A stretch of DNA of 64,000 bases, from the NCBI RefSeq assembly GCF_001905655.1, contig NZ_JMHT01000072.1:1-64000 (forward strand), in the 5' to 3' direction. Below the pieces are notes generated by a model. The model did no database searches, was not told where the DNA came from, and worked only from the letters and a program-made list of their open reading frames with translations. How positions within the stretch are numbered: position 1 is the first letter of the stretch; the number at the start of each line of letters is the position of its first letter. Below are positions 33,709-43,493 of this stretch, in pieces. Source of the stretch: Mycobacterium sp. ST-F2 (GTDB lineage: Bacteria; Actinomycetota; Actinomycetes; Mycobacteriales; Mycobacteriaceae). The translations under genes and the position numbers were made by a program.

Positions 33709-34688
33709 TTCGCTGCCTCCCATGCGTACAGGCTCCAGGCCGGACTGACGTCGCTGTCCGGGAAGTCGAGAAACGTTGCGCTGACCGGCATTCCGATCTT
33801 CACGTCGTCGTGCTCGACGCCGCGCAGCTCACCGAGCATGCGCACACCCTCTTCGAGTTCGACGAGCGCGATGATGAACGGCAGGCTGCGGCCGGGCACC
33901 TTCGGTGCGTGATGCACGACGTAGCTGAACACCGTGCCGCGGCCCGAGGAAACAAGATAATCGGACGGAGCCACAGGCTCTCTGTGGTCCTGCCAGATGG
34001 CCGGCACCGGCGGGTGCTGCAGCGAACCGTCGGGCCGCTTCTGGATCCGCAGTTCGTGGGCGTTGACACCGTCCCAGAAGAACTGCGTGTCGCGCGACGA
34101 CGCCGGGCGCATCAGCTTGTCCGGGTCCAGATCCGATAGAGCGGAACCGGTTACATCCTTCTCCTCGGCCTCCTTGCCCTGCTTATTGGCGGGCAGGAAC
34201 TTCATGATCCGCCAGTCCATGTCGGCGACTTCCTCGTCGCCGACATGCCAACGGATCTTCTGGTTGACGAAATAGCCCTCACCCAGCGCGGTCTGCTTCG
34301 GGCCGACCACGTCGGTGACCTCGGCGCTGATGCTGACGCGCTCGCCCGGCTGCAGGTAGCGGTGGTAGGTCTGGTCGCAGTTGGTGGCGACGACGCCGAC
34401 GTACCCGGCCTCGTCGAACAACTTCATGATGCGGGCCAGCGGATCGTCGTCGGACCGGCTGCGGCCCAGGCCCATCATGGTCCAGACCTGGATCATGGCC
34501 GGCGGCGCCACGATACCGGGGTGCCCGGCGGCCTTCGCGGCTTCCTCGTCGACGTAGATCGGGTTCTTGTCGCCGATGGCGTCGGTCCAGTGATGAATCA
34601 TGGGCTGGTTCACCGGATCCCGGCTCAGGGTCGGCTTGCTGCGCCCGGATGCGACGATCTCGTCGATACCGGCCTGAAGATCAGTCAT
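33705..34688 (-). CDS. chsH2: ChsH2, MaoC-like/DUF35 fusion subunit
   Basis: Predicted 327-residue protein, the Rv3542c orthologue. The N-terminal half is a MaoC-like hotdog domain (PMIHHWTDAIGDKNPIYVDEEAAKAAGHPGIVAPP) that pairs with ChsH1. The C-terminal half from about residue 195 is a DUF35 OB-fold domain that binds Ltp2 to form the aldolase. The linker where DUF35 proteins often have a four-cysteine zinc ribbon reads ELRIQKRPDGSLQHPP, so the zinc ligands are missing. This one polypeptide links the hydration and aldol steps. It starts 12 bases after fadE29 with a GGGAGA site. Confidence 0.93.
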   Translation of the reverse strand: MTDLQAGIDEIVASGRSKPTLSRDPVNQPMIHHWTDAIGDKNPIYVDEEAAKAAGHPGIVAPPAMIQVWTMMGLGRSRSDDDPLARIMKLFDEAGYVGVVATNCDQTYHRYLQPGERVSISAEVTDVVGPKQTALGEGYFVNQKIRWHVGDEEVADMDWRIMKFLPANKQGKEAEEKDVTGSALSDLDPDKLMRPASSRDTQFFWDGVNAHELRIQKRPDGSLQHPPVPAIWQDHREPVAPSDYLVSSGRGTVFSYVVHHAPKVPGRSLPFIIALVELEEGVRMLGELRGVEHDDVKIGMPVSATFLDFPDSDVSPAWSLYAWEAAK

Positions 34689-34700
34689 CGATTCTCTCCC

Positions 34701-35864
34701 TTACCGCGAAACCCGCGGTACCTTGAGGCCCGATGCCGCGATCATCTCGCGCATGACCTCGTTGACCCCGCCACCGAAGGTGATGACCAAGTTGCGCTTG
34801 GCCATGGTGTCGAGCCACTGCAGAACGTCGGCGGTGTGCTTGTCGGCGGGGTTGCCGAAGCGCCCGACGAGCTCTTCGGCCAGCCGGCTGACTTCCTGGA
34901 TGCGCTCGGTGGAAAAGACTTTCGTCGCTGCCGCGTCGGCGACGGCGATGTTCTCACCGGAGGAGGCAACCTGCCAGTTGAGCAGTTCGTTGAGACGCAT
35001 GATCGTCTTGATCTGACCCAGGAGCCGCTTGGCCTCCGGATCGTCCAGCGGGACAACACCATCGGAGCCGGGCTGGGAAGCCCAGCCGTGGACCTGCTCG
35101 TAGATGCCGGCCACGCGACCGGCCGGGCCCAGACCGACGCGCTCGTGGTTGAGCTGTGTGGTGATCAGCTTCCAGCCACCGTTCTCCTCACCGACCAGCA
35201 TGTCGGCGGGCACCCGCACGTCGTTGTAGTACGTCGTGTTGGTGTGGTGGGCACCGTCGGACAGGATGATCGGAGTCCAGGAGTAGCCCGGATCCTTGGT
35301 GTCGACGATCAGGATCGAGATGCCCTTGTGCTTGGCCGCGGTCGGGTCGGTGCGGCAGGCCAGCCACACGTAGTCGGCGTCGTGGGCACCGGTGGTCCAC
35401 ATCTTCTGGCCGTTGACGATGTACTCGTCGCCGTGCCGCACGGCGGTGGTGCGCAGCGACGCCAGGTCGGTGCCGGCCTCGGGCTCGGAGTAGCCGATCG
35501 CGAAATGCACTTCACCGGAAAGGATTCCGGGCAGGAACTTCTTCTTCTGTTCCTCGGTGCCGAGCAGCTGCAGGGTGGGTCCCACGGTCTGCAGCGTGAC
35601 CATCGGCAGCGGGATGTCGGCGCGGTTGGCCTCGTTGATGAAGATCTGCTGCTCGATGGGCCCGAAGCCCAGGCCGCCGTACTCCTTGGGCCAGCCCACA
35701 CCGAGCTTGCCGTCGCTGCCCATGCGCTTGATGACGGCGCGGTAGGCCTCGTTGTGCCGGTCGGTCTCCATCGCCGCCGCCTCTTCGGGCGTGATCAGCG
35801 TCGAAAAGTACTCGCGCAGTTCGGATTGCAGCTTGCGCTGTTCCGCGGTCAGGTCGATAAACAT
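34701..35864 (-). CDS. fadE29: FadE29 (ChsE2), acyl-CoA dehydrogenase subunit
   Basis: Predicted 387-residue acyl-CoA dehydrogenase, the Rv3543c orthologue, and the same length as I recall for it. With FadE28 it forms the alpha2beta2 enzyme that dehydrogenates the three-carbon side chain of 3-oxo-4-pregnene-20-carboxyl-CoA. The FAD region is visible as IGYSEPEAGTDLASLRTTA and QKMWTTGAHDADYVWLACRT, and the C-terminal ITFGGGVNEVMREMIA is well preserved. The ATG at 35864 lies two bases after the FadE28 stop with GGGAG before it. Longer upstream frames run through fadE28 and are not coding. Confidence 0.93.
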   Translation of the reverse strand: MFIDLTAEQRKLQSELREYFSTLITPEEAAAMETDRHNEAYRAVIKRMGSDGKLGVGWPKEYGGLGFGPIEQQIFINEANRADIPLPMVTLQTVGPTLQLLGTEEQKKKFLPGILSGEVHFAIGYSEPEAGTDLASLRTTAVRHGDEYIVNGQKMWTTGAHDADYVWLACRTDPTAAKHKGISILIVDTKDPGYSWTPIILSDGAHHTNTTYYNDVRVPADMLVGEENGGWKLITTQLNHERVGLGPAGRVAGIYEQVHGWASQPGSDGVVPLDDPEAKRLLGQIKTIMRLNELLNWQVASSGENIAVADAAATKVFSTERIQEVSRLAEELVGRFGNPADKHTADVLQWLDTMAKRNLVITFGGGVNEVMREMIAASGLKVPRVSR

Positions 35865-35866
35865 AT

Positions 35867-36898
35867 TTAGCTCCCGTCGCTTCGCTCGCCCAGTCCGGCA
35901 CCCACCAAGTCGAGACGGTGCGACGGACCCCCGAGCAGGCGGTTCAGGTCCTTGATCGAGGAGTAGTAGCGGTCCATCGGGTAGGTGATGTCCATGCCCA
36001 TGCCGCCGTGCAGGTGATGGCACAGCCGCATGGCAGGCGGGGCCTGCGAGGTCAGCCAGTAGCCCAGGATCGCCAGATCCTCGGCGGCGTCGAGGCCCTC
36101 GGACAACCGCCACACCACCGAGGTGGAGACGAGATCGATTGTCCGCGAAGCGATGTAGACCTCGGACAGCTGTGCCGCCACGGTCTGGAAGGTGGACAGC
36201 GGCCGGCCGAACTGCTCGCGGGTCGCGGTGTAGTCGGCGGTCAGCCGCAGTGCACCGGCCACCAGGCCGGCACCGAACGCGCCGATCATGGCCAGCGCCA
36301 GCTCGTTGGCCCGGGCCACCGTGGCACCGGCCAGCACGTCCTCATCGGCCACCGCGACGTCGGCGAATGTGACGACGTACTCGTCGGACCCATTGGCGGT
36401 CGGCGTCTTGACGACGGTCACACCGGCAGCCTTCGGTGACACGACGACCACACCACTGTCGGTGGTGACCAGCAGCCACTGCGCCGTCTCGGCATAGGGC
36501 ACACCGATTTTGGTGCCGTTGAGCTTGCCGCCGGCGTAGCTGGTCGACGGCTTCTCGGGCAGCTGGTTGCCGGCCTCGTTCAGGGCAGCGGAGAGCACGG
36601 TCCCCTCGGCGACGCCCGCCAGGTACCGGTCCTGCTGCGCTTCGGTGGCCAGGTCGACCAGCGGCACCAGGGCGAGCCCGATGGTGGCCAGCGCCGGTCC
36701 GGTGGTGCCGCGCCGACCGATCTCGGTCAGTGCGGTGGCCGCCTCCGGCAGCCCCAGCCCGTCACCGCCCAAGCGGTCCGGCACCGCGAGTGCCACGACG
36801 CCACCGGAAACCAGTGCGTCCCAAGTGTTTTCCCGTTCCAGCACGGATGTCACCACATCGGCGACAGCCTGCTGCTCGGGGCTCGGTGTGAAATCCAC
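35867..36898 (-). CDS. fadE28: FadE28 (ChsE1), acyl-CoA dehydrogenase subunit
   Basis: Predicted 343-residue acyl-CoA dehydrogenase-like protein, the Rv3544c orthologue and partner of FadE29. The chain is shorter and more divergent than FadE29, as expected for the non-identical subunit. It has PDRLGGDGLGLPEAATALTEIGRRG at the N terminus and REQFGRPLSTFQTVAAQLSEVYIAS in the C-terminal helical domain, with LHGGMGMDITYPMDRYYSSIKD near the end. The GTG start follows AAGGAGG. It is 49 bases downstream of cyp125 and in the same operon by spacing. Confidence 0.92.
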   Translation of the reverse strand: MDFTPSPEQQAVADVVTSVLERENTWDALVSGGVVALAVPDRLGGDGLGLPEAATALTEIGRRGTTGPALATIGLALVPLVDLATEAQQDRYLAGVAEGTVLSAALNEAGNQLPEKPSTSYAGGKLNGTKIGVPYAETAQWLLVTTDSGVVVVSPKAAGVTVVKTPTANGSDEYVVTFADVAVADEDVLAGATVARANELALAMIGAFGAGLVAGALRLTADYTATREQFGRPLSTFQTVAAQLSEVYIASRTIDLVSTSVVWRLSEGLDAAEDLAILGYWLTSQAPPAMRLCHHLHGGMGMDITYPMDRYYSSIKDLNRLLGGPSHRLDLVGAGLGERSDGS

Positions 36899-36947
36899 CC
36901 GAATCCTCCTTGATTCGTGTTACCGGGCTACTGCGCTCAGTCGCCTT

Positions 36948-38195
36948 CTAGTGCTGGACGGGGCACTTGCCCGAGTAGTCAACCTGCCAGTGCTTGATGC
37001 CGTTGAGCCAGCCCGACATCAGCCGCTCGGGCTCGCCGATCGAGGCCAGGTCCGGCATGTGGTCGGCGATGGCGTTGAACATCAGGTTGATGGTCATGCG
37101 CGCCAGGTTGGCGCCGATGCAGTAGTGCGCGCCCGTGCCGCCGAAGCCGACGTGCTGGTTCGGTGTGCGCATGATGTCGAAGGTATGCGGGTTTTCGAAA
37201 ACTTCCTCATCGAAGTTCGCTGAGCGGTACGACATGACGACCCGCTCGCCCTTCTTGATCTTCACGCCGCCGAGCTCGGTGTCCTCCAGGGCGGTCCGCT
37301 GGAACGCGGTAACCGGTGTGGCCCAACGGACGATCTCATCGGCGGCCGACTCCGGGCGCTCCTTCTTGTACAGCTCCCACTGCTCGGGGTTCTGGGAGAA
37401 GGCGATCATGCCGTGGGTGATCGAGTTACGGGTGGTCTCGTTACCGGCCACCGCGAGCATCACCACGAAGAAGCCGAACTCGTCGTCCGAGAGCTTCTCG
37501 CCGTCGAAGTCGGCCTGCACCAGCTGGGTGACGATGTCGTCGGTCGGGTTCTTGGCCCGCTCTGCGGCCATGTTCATGGCGTAGGTGATGAGCTCGAACG
37601 ACGACGCGGCCGGGTCGATGTGCGCGTACTCCGGGTCCTCGCCGGCGGTCATCTCGTTGGACCAGTTGAACAGCTTGTCGCGGTCTTCCTGCGGCACACC
37701 GAGGAGCCCGGCGATGGCCTGCAGCGGCAGCTCACAGGACACCTGCTCGACGAAGTCACCGGTACCCGACGCGGCGGCGGCCTCGGCGATCTTCTGGGCC
37801 CGCTCGTTCAGCTCGGCCTGCAGCCGGCCGATGGCACGCGGGGTGAAGCCACGGGAGATGATCTTGCGCAGTCGGGTGTGCTGCGGGGCATCCATGTTCA
37901 GCAGCACGGCGCGCTGCACGTCGACGGCGTCGCGGGTCATGGCCTGCGGCCACACCGGAATGGCACCGTCGGGCGCGCTGCCGAAGATATCGTTGCGCTT
38001 CGAGACCTCTTTGACGTCATCGTAGCGGGTGACGATCCAGTAGCCCTTGTCACCGAAGCCACCGGTGCCGCCGGGCACGTCAACCCAGTGCACCGGCTCG
38101 GACTTACGGAGCTCGGCGAGCTCCTCGACAGGCAGCCGCTGGAGGTTCAGGTTCGCGTCGAGCAAGTCGAGATCGGACGGGATCGGGCAGGGCAT
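36948..38195 (-). CDS. cyp125: Cyp125, steroid C26-monooxygenase
   Basis: Predicted 415-residue cytochrome P450, orthologue of Rv3545c. It oxidises the terminal methyl of cholesterol or cholestenone to alcohol and acid, the first step of side-chain breakdown. The heme-ligand motif is FGGTGAHYCIG, the I-helix is VVMLAVAGNETTRNS, and the ExxR is in DEIVRW. The text VSCELPLQAIAGLLGVPQED and the C-terminal WLNGIKHWQVDYSGKCPVQH closely match CYP125. The ATG at 38195 has AAGGAGACACC upstream. It diverges from fadA5 across a KstR operator and is first of the minus-strand igr-type operon. Confidence 0.95.
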   Translation of the reverse strand: MPCPIPSDLDLLDANLNLQRLPVEELAELRKSEPVHWVDVPGGTGGFGDKGYWIVTRYDDVKEVSKRNDIFGSAPDGAIPVWPQAMTRDAVDVQRAVLLNMDAPQHTRLRKIISRGFTPRAIGRLQAELNERAQKIAEAAAASGTGDFVEQVSCELPLQAIAGLLGVPQEDRDKLFNWSNEMTAGEDPEYAHIDPAASSFELITYAMNMAAERAKNPTDDIVTQLVQADFDGEKLSDDEFGFFVVMLAVAGNETTRNSITHGMIAFSQNPEQWELYKKERPESAADEIVRWATPVTAFQRTALEDTELGGVKIKKGERVVMSYRSANFDEEVFENPHTFDIMRTPNQHVGFGGTGAHYCIGANLARMTINLMFNAIADHMPDLASIGEPERLMSGWLNGIKHWQVDYSGKCPVQH

Positions 38196-38328
38196 GGTGT
38201 CTCCTTGGGGAATCCAACGCCTCAGAACGAGGTTCCGAGACAAATCCTTCTAGTTCGGCGTTGCGACCATTGAAACATGCCTTCACCGCAGATAAAAGGC
38301 ACCTATGGATCATTGCTTGTCAGAGTAA

Positions 38329-38342
38329 TGAAACGTGTTCTA
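38329..38342. promoter_or_regulatory. KstR operator
   Basis: The 14-mer TGAAACGTGTTCTA fits the KstR consensus TnnAACnnGTTnnA at every fixed position. It lies in the divergent gap between cyp125 (start 38195) and fadA5 (start 38353), ending 11 bases before the fadA5 start. KstR is the TetR-family repressor of upper cholesterol catabolism and is released by cholesterol-derived CoA thioesters. A KstR site at this position is known in M. tuberculosis. Repression of both divergent units is the natural reading. Confidence 0.85.
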
Positions 38343-38343
38343 G

Positions 38344-39998
<1,655 letters not shown>

Positions 39999-40010
39999 GC
40001 ACAGATCGCA

Positions 40011-40053
40011 AAAAGACTCCCCTGGCACGCACGTCGTCCCAGGGGAGTTTTTT
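40011..40053 (+). terminator. Rho-independent-type terminator after the fadA5 operon
   Basis: A hairpin with arms ACTCCCCTGG (40016-40025) and CCAGGGGAGT (40039-40048), with an A-run before and a six-T run after, starts 18 bases past the stop of the Ddn-like gene. The structure is a textbook intrinsic terminator, which is not common in mycobacteria. Confidence 0.85.
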
Positions 40054-40107
40054 GCGGCCGGATTGGTGCGTCAGCAAATTCTTCAATTAATTGACGGCGC
40101 AGACTAG

Positions 40108-40125
40108 ACAGATTGATAGATCTGT
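40108..40125. promoter_or_regulatory. Possible operator: inverted repeat upstream of phosphatase gene
   Basis: ACAGAT (40108-40113) and ATCTGT (40120-40125) form an 18-base inverted repeat with a 6-base spacer, 36 bases upstream of the phosphatase gene start at 40162. A TTGACG resembling a -35 element lies at 40091-40096. No -10 match is convincing, and it is not a KstR or KstR2 site. Confidence 0.35.
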
Positions 40126-40161
40126 ACATAGTGTGGCCCTGCACACATCCAGGGCAACACT

Positions 40162-41499
40162 ATGGAGCCGTCTATGTCATCAACCTTCCGTCGGGGGACT
40201 CCTCGGAGACGAACACTCAAACGGGCACTACAGGCCCTGACCGTCGTGGTCAGCGCCGCCTTCATGTTCCTGACCTCGGCCTTCTCAGCCTGGGCCGCGG
40301 AGAACATCACCATCACGTTCGTCCGGCACGGGGAGTCGGAAGGCAACGTCTCGTGCTGCCTCGACACCACGATTCCCGGCCCGAACCTGACCCCGACCGG
40401 CGTCCAGCAGGCAGCGGACCGCGCCCAGCAACTCAACAGCGACGGCATCGCCTACGACGGCATCTACTACTCCAACATGGTCCGCACCAAGCAGACCGCG
40501 GCCCCGTTCGAGGGCCTGACGGGCATGACCGGCACTGAACTCGACGGCCTGCACGAGGTCCAGGCCGGCATCTACGAAGGTGCCCCGCAAAACTCGGGCC
40601 TGCAGCGCATCCTGTACGCGTTCACCCCGCTGGCCTGGGCGGCCGGCATGTACTTCGTGCCCATCCCGGGCTCCCCCGACCTGACCGGCGCCAACTTCCA
40701 GAGCCGCTACAACGGCGCCGTCGAGGACGTCTACAACTCGGGCGACCAGAACCCCGTCGTCTACTCCCACGGTCTCGCGATCATGGCCTGGACGCTGATG
40801 AACGTCGACAACCCCGACTTCGGCCTGTTCTTCACAAAGCCGCTGGACAACACCTCCGTGGTCACCGTCAACGGCAACCCCACCGACGGCTGGACGCTGG
40901 TCAACTGGAACGGCACCGCCGTCTCGCAGAATCCGGCGCTGTTCACCAAGCTGTTCGTCGACACCCGCAAGATGGTGACCGTGCCCCAGATGGCCGTGTA
41001 CGACGTCATCCAGGCGTTCGGCACCCGCAACATCGCGACCATCGCCGGCGCCATCCGCGACGGCGTGTTCGACACCGTCAAGGCCGTCGCCAACTACCCG
41101 GTCGCTGTCACCAAGAGCATCGTCAAGTCCATCCAGACCGGCACCGTGTTCAAGGCCGCTCCGCCGCCGGCTCCCGCGCCGACCACCACGGCCGCCGTCG
41201 AGGCCAAGGACACCGACACCACCGACAAGCCGGCAGTGACGCCGACGCTCACCAAGCAGGTGTCCGCTCTCAAGACCGCCGTCACCGGTACCAAGGACAA
41301 CACCGTCAAGGCTGTCGAGGAGACCAAGGTCGACACCAAGGCCGACGACACCAAGGCCGAGGACACCCCGCAGTCGAACACCGGCGACAAGGGTGACGAC
41401 GCAACCGGCACCAAGGTCAAGAAGGACAAGCCGAAGAAGGTCCAGAAGCCGAAGAAGCAGAAGAAGGACAAGGCCGCCAAGGCTGACGCCGCCAAGTAG
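40162..41499 (+). CDS. Exported histidine-phosphatase-family protein with Lys-rich tail
   Basis: Predicted 445-residue protein. An arginine-rich N terminus, a hydrophobic stretch (LTVVVSAAFMFLTSAFSAWA) and an AWA-AE cleavage site form a signal peptide. A histidine phosphatase domain follows, with the RHGESEGN motif (FVRHGESEGNVS). A second histidine is in VVYSHGLAIMAW at about residue 205. From about residue 330 the chain becomes Ala/Pro/Thr-rich and then strongly basic, ending in repeated KKDKPKK/KPKKQKKDKAAK units. The two-histidine catalytic plan predicts a phosphomonoesterase acting outside the membrane. An alternative start is the ATG at 40174. It stands alone between two terminators and so forms its own transcript. 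The basic tail may bind acidic wall polymers; that is inference. Confidence 0.8.
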   Translation: MEPSMSSTFRRGTPRRRTLKRALQALTVVVSAAFMFLTSAFSAWAAENITITFVRHGESEGNVSCCLDTTIPGPNLTPTGVQQAADRAQQLNSDGIAYDGIYYSNMVRTKQTAAPFEGLTGMTGTELDGLHEVQAGIYEGAPQNSGLQRILYAFTPLAWAAGMYFVPIPGSPDLTGANFQSRYNGAVEDVYNSGDQNPVVYSHGLAIMAWTLMNVDNPDFGLFFTKPLDNTSVVTVNGNPTDGWTLVNWNGTAVSQNPALFTKLFVDTRKMVTVPQMAVYDVIQAFGTRNIATIAGAIRDGVFDTVKAVANYPVAVTKSIVKSIQTGTVFKAAPPPAPAPTTTAAVEAKDTDTTDKPAVTPTLTKQVSALKTAVTGTKDNTVKAVEETKVDTKADDTKAEDTPQSNTGDKGDDATGTKVKKDKPKKVQKPKKQKKDKAAKADAAK

Positions 41500-41508
41500 C
41501 TACACCAG

Positions 41509-41549
41509 AAAAGCTCCCCCAGAACGGGTTTCGTTCTGGGGGAGCTTTT
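41509..41549 (+). terminator. Strong intrinsic terminator after phosphatase gene
   Basis: Arms of 17 bases (41509-41525 and 41533-41549) pair perfectly around a 7-base loop, starting with AAAAGCTCCCCC and ending in TTTT. The hairpin begins ten bases past the phosphatase stop and works for the plus strand; by symmetry it could act on the minus strand too. Confidence 0.88.
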
Positions 41550-41595
41550 GTCTCCAGGCGGGATTAGTGGCCCCGCGCCGGTCGTTGTCGTTGTC

Positions 41596-42513
41596 ATGCC
41601 GACCGGAGTTGTGCTGGACCCCGACCGTACTTCCGCCAATCATGTCGCTGCCGCGATCGACCAGGCCCGCCGCGCCTACAACGCCGGCGTCGGCCAGGTG
41701 TGGATAGCCCAGCAGTTCGACCACGACGCGATCTCGCTCGCCGGATACGTCGGTGCCGCGGTGCCGGGCCTTGGCGTCGGCACCTTTGTCGTACCGGTCA
41801 ACCCGCGCCACCCGCTCACCCTCGCCTCGCAGGCGCTGACCGCCCAAGCGGCCACCGGCGGGAACTTCAGCCTCGGCCTCGGGCTGGGCGCGCATGCTCC
41901 CGAGCAGGTGGCTTTCGGTACCGCGTGGCCGAACACCATCGGCCGGCTGCGCGAACACCTGCAGGTGCTCCGGTCGATCCTGGACACCGGCACCGTCGAC
42001 TTCCACGGCGAAGAGTTCACCGCGGCCCCGGAGTTTCCGGTGACTGTCGCCGGCGGCACTCCGCTCCCGGTATACGTGGCGGCCATGGGCCCCAAGGCAT
42101 TACGTGTGACGGGCGAATTGGCGGACGGCACCCTGCCCTATCTGGCCGGGCCGCGCACCATCGAGGAATTCATCGTGCCGACCATCTCCGAAGCAGCCAT
42201 CGCAGCCGGCAGGCCCGCACCCAAAGTGATTGCCGCGGTACCCGTCCTGGTGACCGACGACGTCGACGAAGGCCGGACCGCCGCCGCGGAGGCCCTCGAG
42301 TTCTACGCAACCATCCCGTCGTACGCGAAAGTGATCGAACGCGAAGGCGTCGACTCCGTCATCGATCTCGCGGCGGTCGGCACCGCCGCTCAGGTGTCCG
42401 CACAACTGCGCCGCTACCTCGATGCTGGCGCAACCGATGTCGTGCTCAGTCCCCTGGTCCGCACGGGCATCGCGGCGCTCGAACCGATCTGGGATGTCGC
42501 CGCCGCGCTGTGA
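41596..42513 (+). CDS. LLM-class F420-dependent oxidoreductase
   Basis: Predicted 305-residue protein of the luciferase-like monooxygenase superfamily (TIM barrel), of the F420-dependent type common in mycobacteria. It has VWIAQQFDHDAISLAGYVGAAVPGLGVGTFVVPVNPRHP, then GNFSLGLGLGAHAPEQVAFGTAWPNTIGRLREHLQVL, PLPVYVAAMGPKALRVTGELADGTLPYLAGPRTI, and a late PLVRTG strand. These are the expected F420/phosphate-binding elements. The ATG at 41596 lacks a clear ribosome site and may be translated from a leaderless or very short leader; upstream frame overlaps the terminator hairpin. The substrate is unknown. It is an insertion relative to the M. tuberculosis order between Rv3547 and Rv3548c. Confidence 0.85.
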   Translation: MPTGVVLDPDRTSANHVAAAIDQARRAYNAGVGQVWIAQQFDHDAISLAGYVGAAVPGLGVGTFVVPVNPRHPLTLASQALTAQAATGGNFSLGLGLGAHAPEQVAFGTAWPNTIGRLREHLQVLRSILDTGTVDFHGEEFTAAPEFPVTVAGGTPLPVYVAAMGPKALRVTGELADGTLPYLAGPRTIEEFIVPTISEAAIAAGRPAPKVIAAVPVLVTDDVDEGRTAAAEALEFYATIPSYAKVIEREGVDSVIDLAAVGTAAQVSAQLRRYLDAGATDVVLSPLVRTGIAALEPIWDVAAAL

Positions 42514-42523
42514 GGCAGACCAA

Positions 42524-42564
42524 AAAAGCGTCCCCGCAACATCGTTCGTTGCGGGGACGCTTTT
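42524..42564. terminator. Bidirectional intrinsic terminator
   Basis: Perfect 17-base arms (42524-42540 and 42548-42564), beginning AAAAGCGTCCCCGC and ending in TTTT, lie between the plus-strand LLM gene (stop 42513) and the minus-strand SDR gene (stop 42578). With A-run and T-run on both sides it can end both convergent transcripts. Confidence 0.88.
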
Positions 42565-42577
42565 GCGATCGTGGCGA

Positions 42578-43483
42578 CTACGAGCCGTAGACCGGCACCG
42601 CGGGACGTGCCTTGGCCAGCAAGTCGGTCACGACGGGGCCCAGCTCGGCCGGATCCCACTTGGCACCCTTGTCGATCTCGGGGCCGTGCGCCCAACCCTC
42701 GGCAACACGAATCTTGCCGCCCTCGAGCTCGAACACCTTGCCCGTGACGTCGCGCGACTCGACGCTGCCCAGCCACACCACCAGCGGGGAGATGTTCTCG
42801 GGGGCCATGGAGTCGAACGCCTGGTCCTGGGTGTTCATCGCATCCGCGAAGACGGTCTCGGTCATGCGGGTACGAGCCGACGGCGCGATGGCGTTGGCGG
42901 TGACGCCGTAGCGGCCCATCTCGGTGGCGGCGACCAGCGTCAGCGCGGCGATGCCGGCCTTGGAGGCGCTGTAGGTGGCCTGGCCGACGCTGCCCTGCAG
43001 GCCGGCGCCTGAGCTGGTGTTGATGATGCGCGCGTCCACGGTCTCGCCGGCCTTGGCCTTCGCCCGCCAGTACGCGGCGGCATGCTTCATGGTGGCGAAG
43101 TGGCCCTTGAGGTGCACCGCGGTGACGGCGTCGAATTCCTCTTCCGTGGCGTTGGCGAACATGCGGTCACGGACGATGCCGGCGTTGTTCACCAGAACGT
43201 GTAGGTCGCCATATGTATCAATGGCCTGCTGGATCAGCGCCGCGGCCTGGTTCCAGTCGGCGACGTTCGAGCCGTTGGCGACGGCCTCGCCGCCGGCCGC
43301 GACGATCTCGTCGACCACGTTCTGTGCGGCGCTGCCGCCGCCGGCGGGCGAACCATCCAGGCCGACGCCGATGTCGTTGACCACGACGCGGGCACCTTCC
43401 GCGGCGAACGCGAGCGCATGCTCACGCCCGATGCCGCCACCGGCACCCGTCACGATGACCACGCGGCCGTCGAGCAATCCCAT
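42578..43483 (-). CDS. Short-chain dehydrogenase (Rv3548c-like)
   Basis: Predicted 301-residue classical SDR. The cofactor motif is VTGAGGGIGREHALAF, NNAGIVRDRM follows, and the catalytic set is Ser in INTSSGAGLQGS with Tyr-x3-Lys in YSASK. It sits where Rv3548c lies in M. tuberculosis and shares the long C terminus of that group (EGWAHGPEIDKGAKWDPAELGP). It likely oxidises or reduces a hydroxy/keto-acyl-CoA of C/D-ring or side-chain breakdown; the precise step is not established from sequence. AAGGAGAGATC precedes the ATG. It is downstream of the second SDR gene by 10 bases and belongs to the KstR2-controlled unit. Confidence 0.88.
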   Translation of the reverse strand: MGLLDGRVVIVTGAGGGIGREHALAFAAEGARVVVNDIGVGLDGSPAGGGSAAQNVVDEIVAAGGEAVANGSNVADWNQAAALIQQAIDTYGDLHVLVNNAGIVRDRMFANATEEEFDAVTAVHLKGHFATMKHAAAYWRAKAKAGETVDARIINTSSGAGLQGSVGQATYSASKAGIAALTLVAATEMGRYGVTANAIAPSARTRMTETVFADAMNTQDQAFDSMAPENISPLVVWLGSVESRDVTGKVFELEGGKIRVAEGWAHGPEIDKGAKWDPAELGPVVTDLLAKARPAVPVYGS

Positions 43484-43493
43484 TGATCTCTCC

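Noticed and set aside
40108-40125. KstR-type operator upstream of the phosphatase gene
   Set aside because: The inverted repeat ACAGAT-N6-ATCTGT does not fit TnnAACnnGTTnnA or the KstR2 consensus; kept only as a possible unrelated operator.
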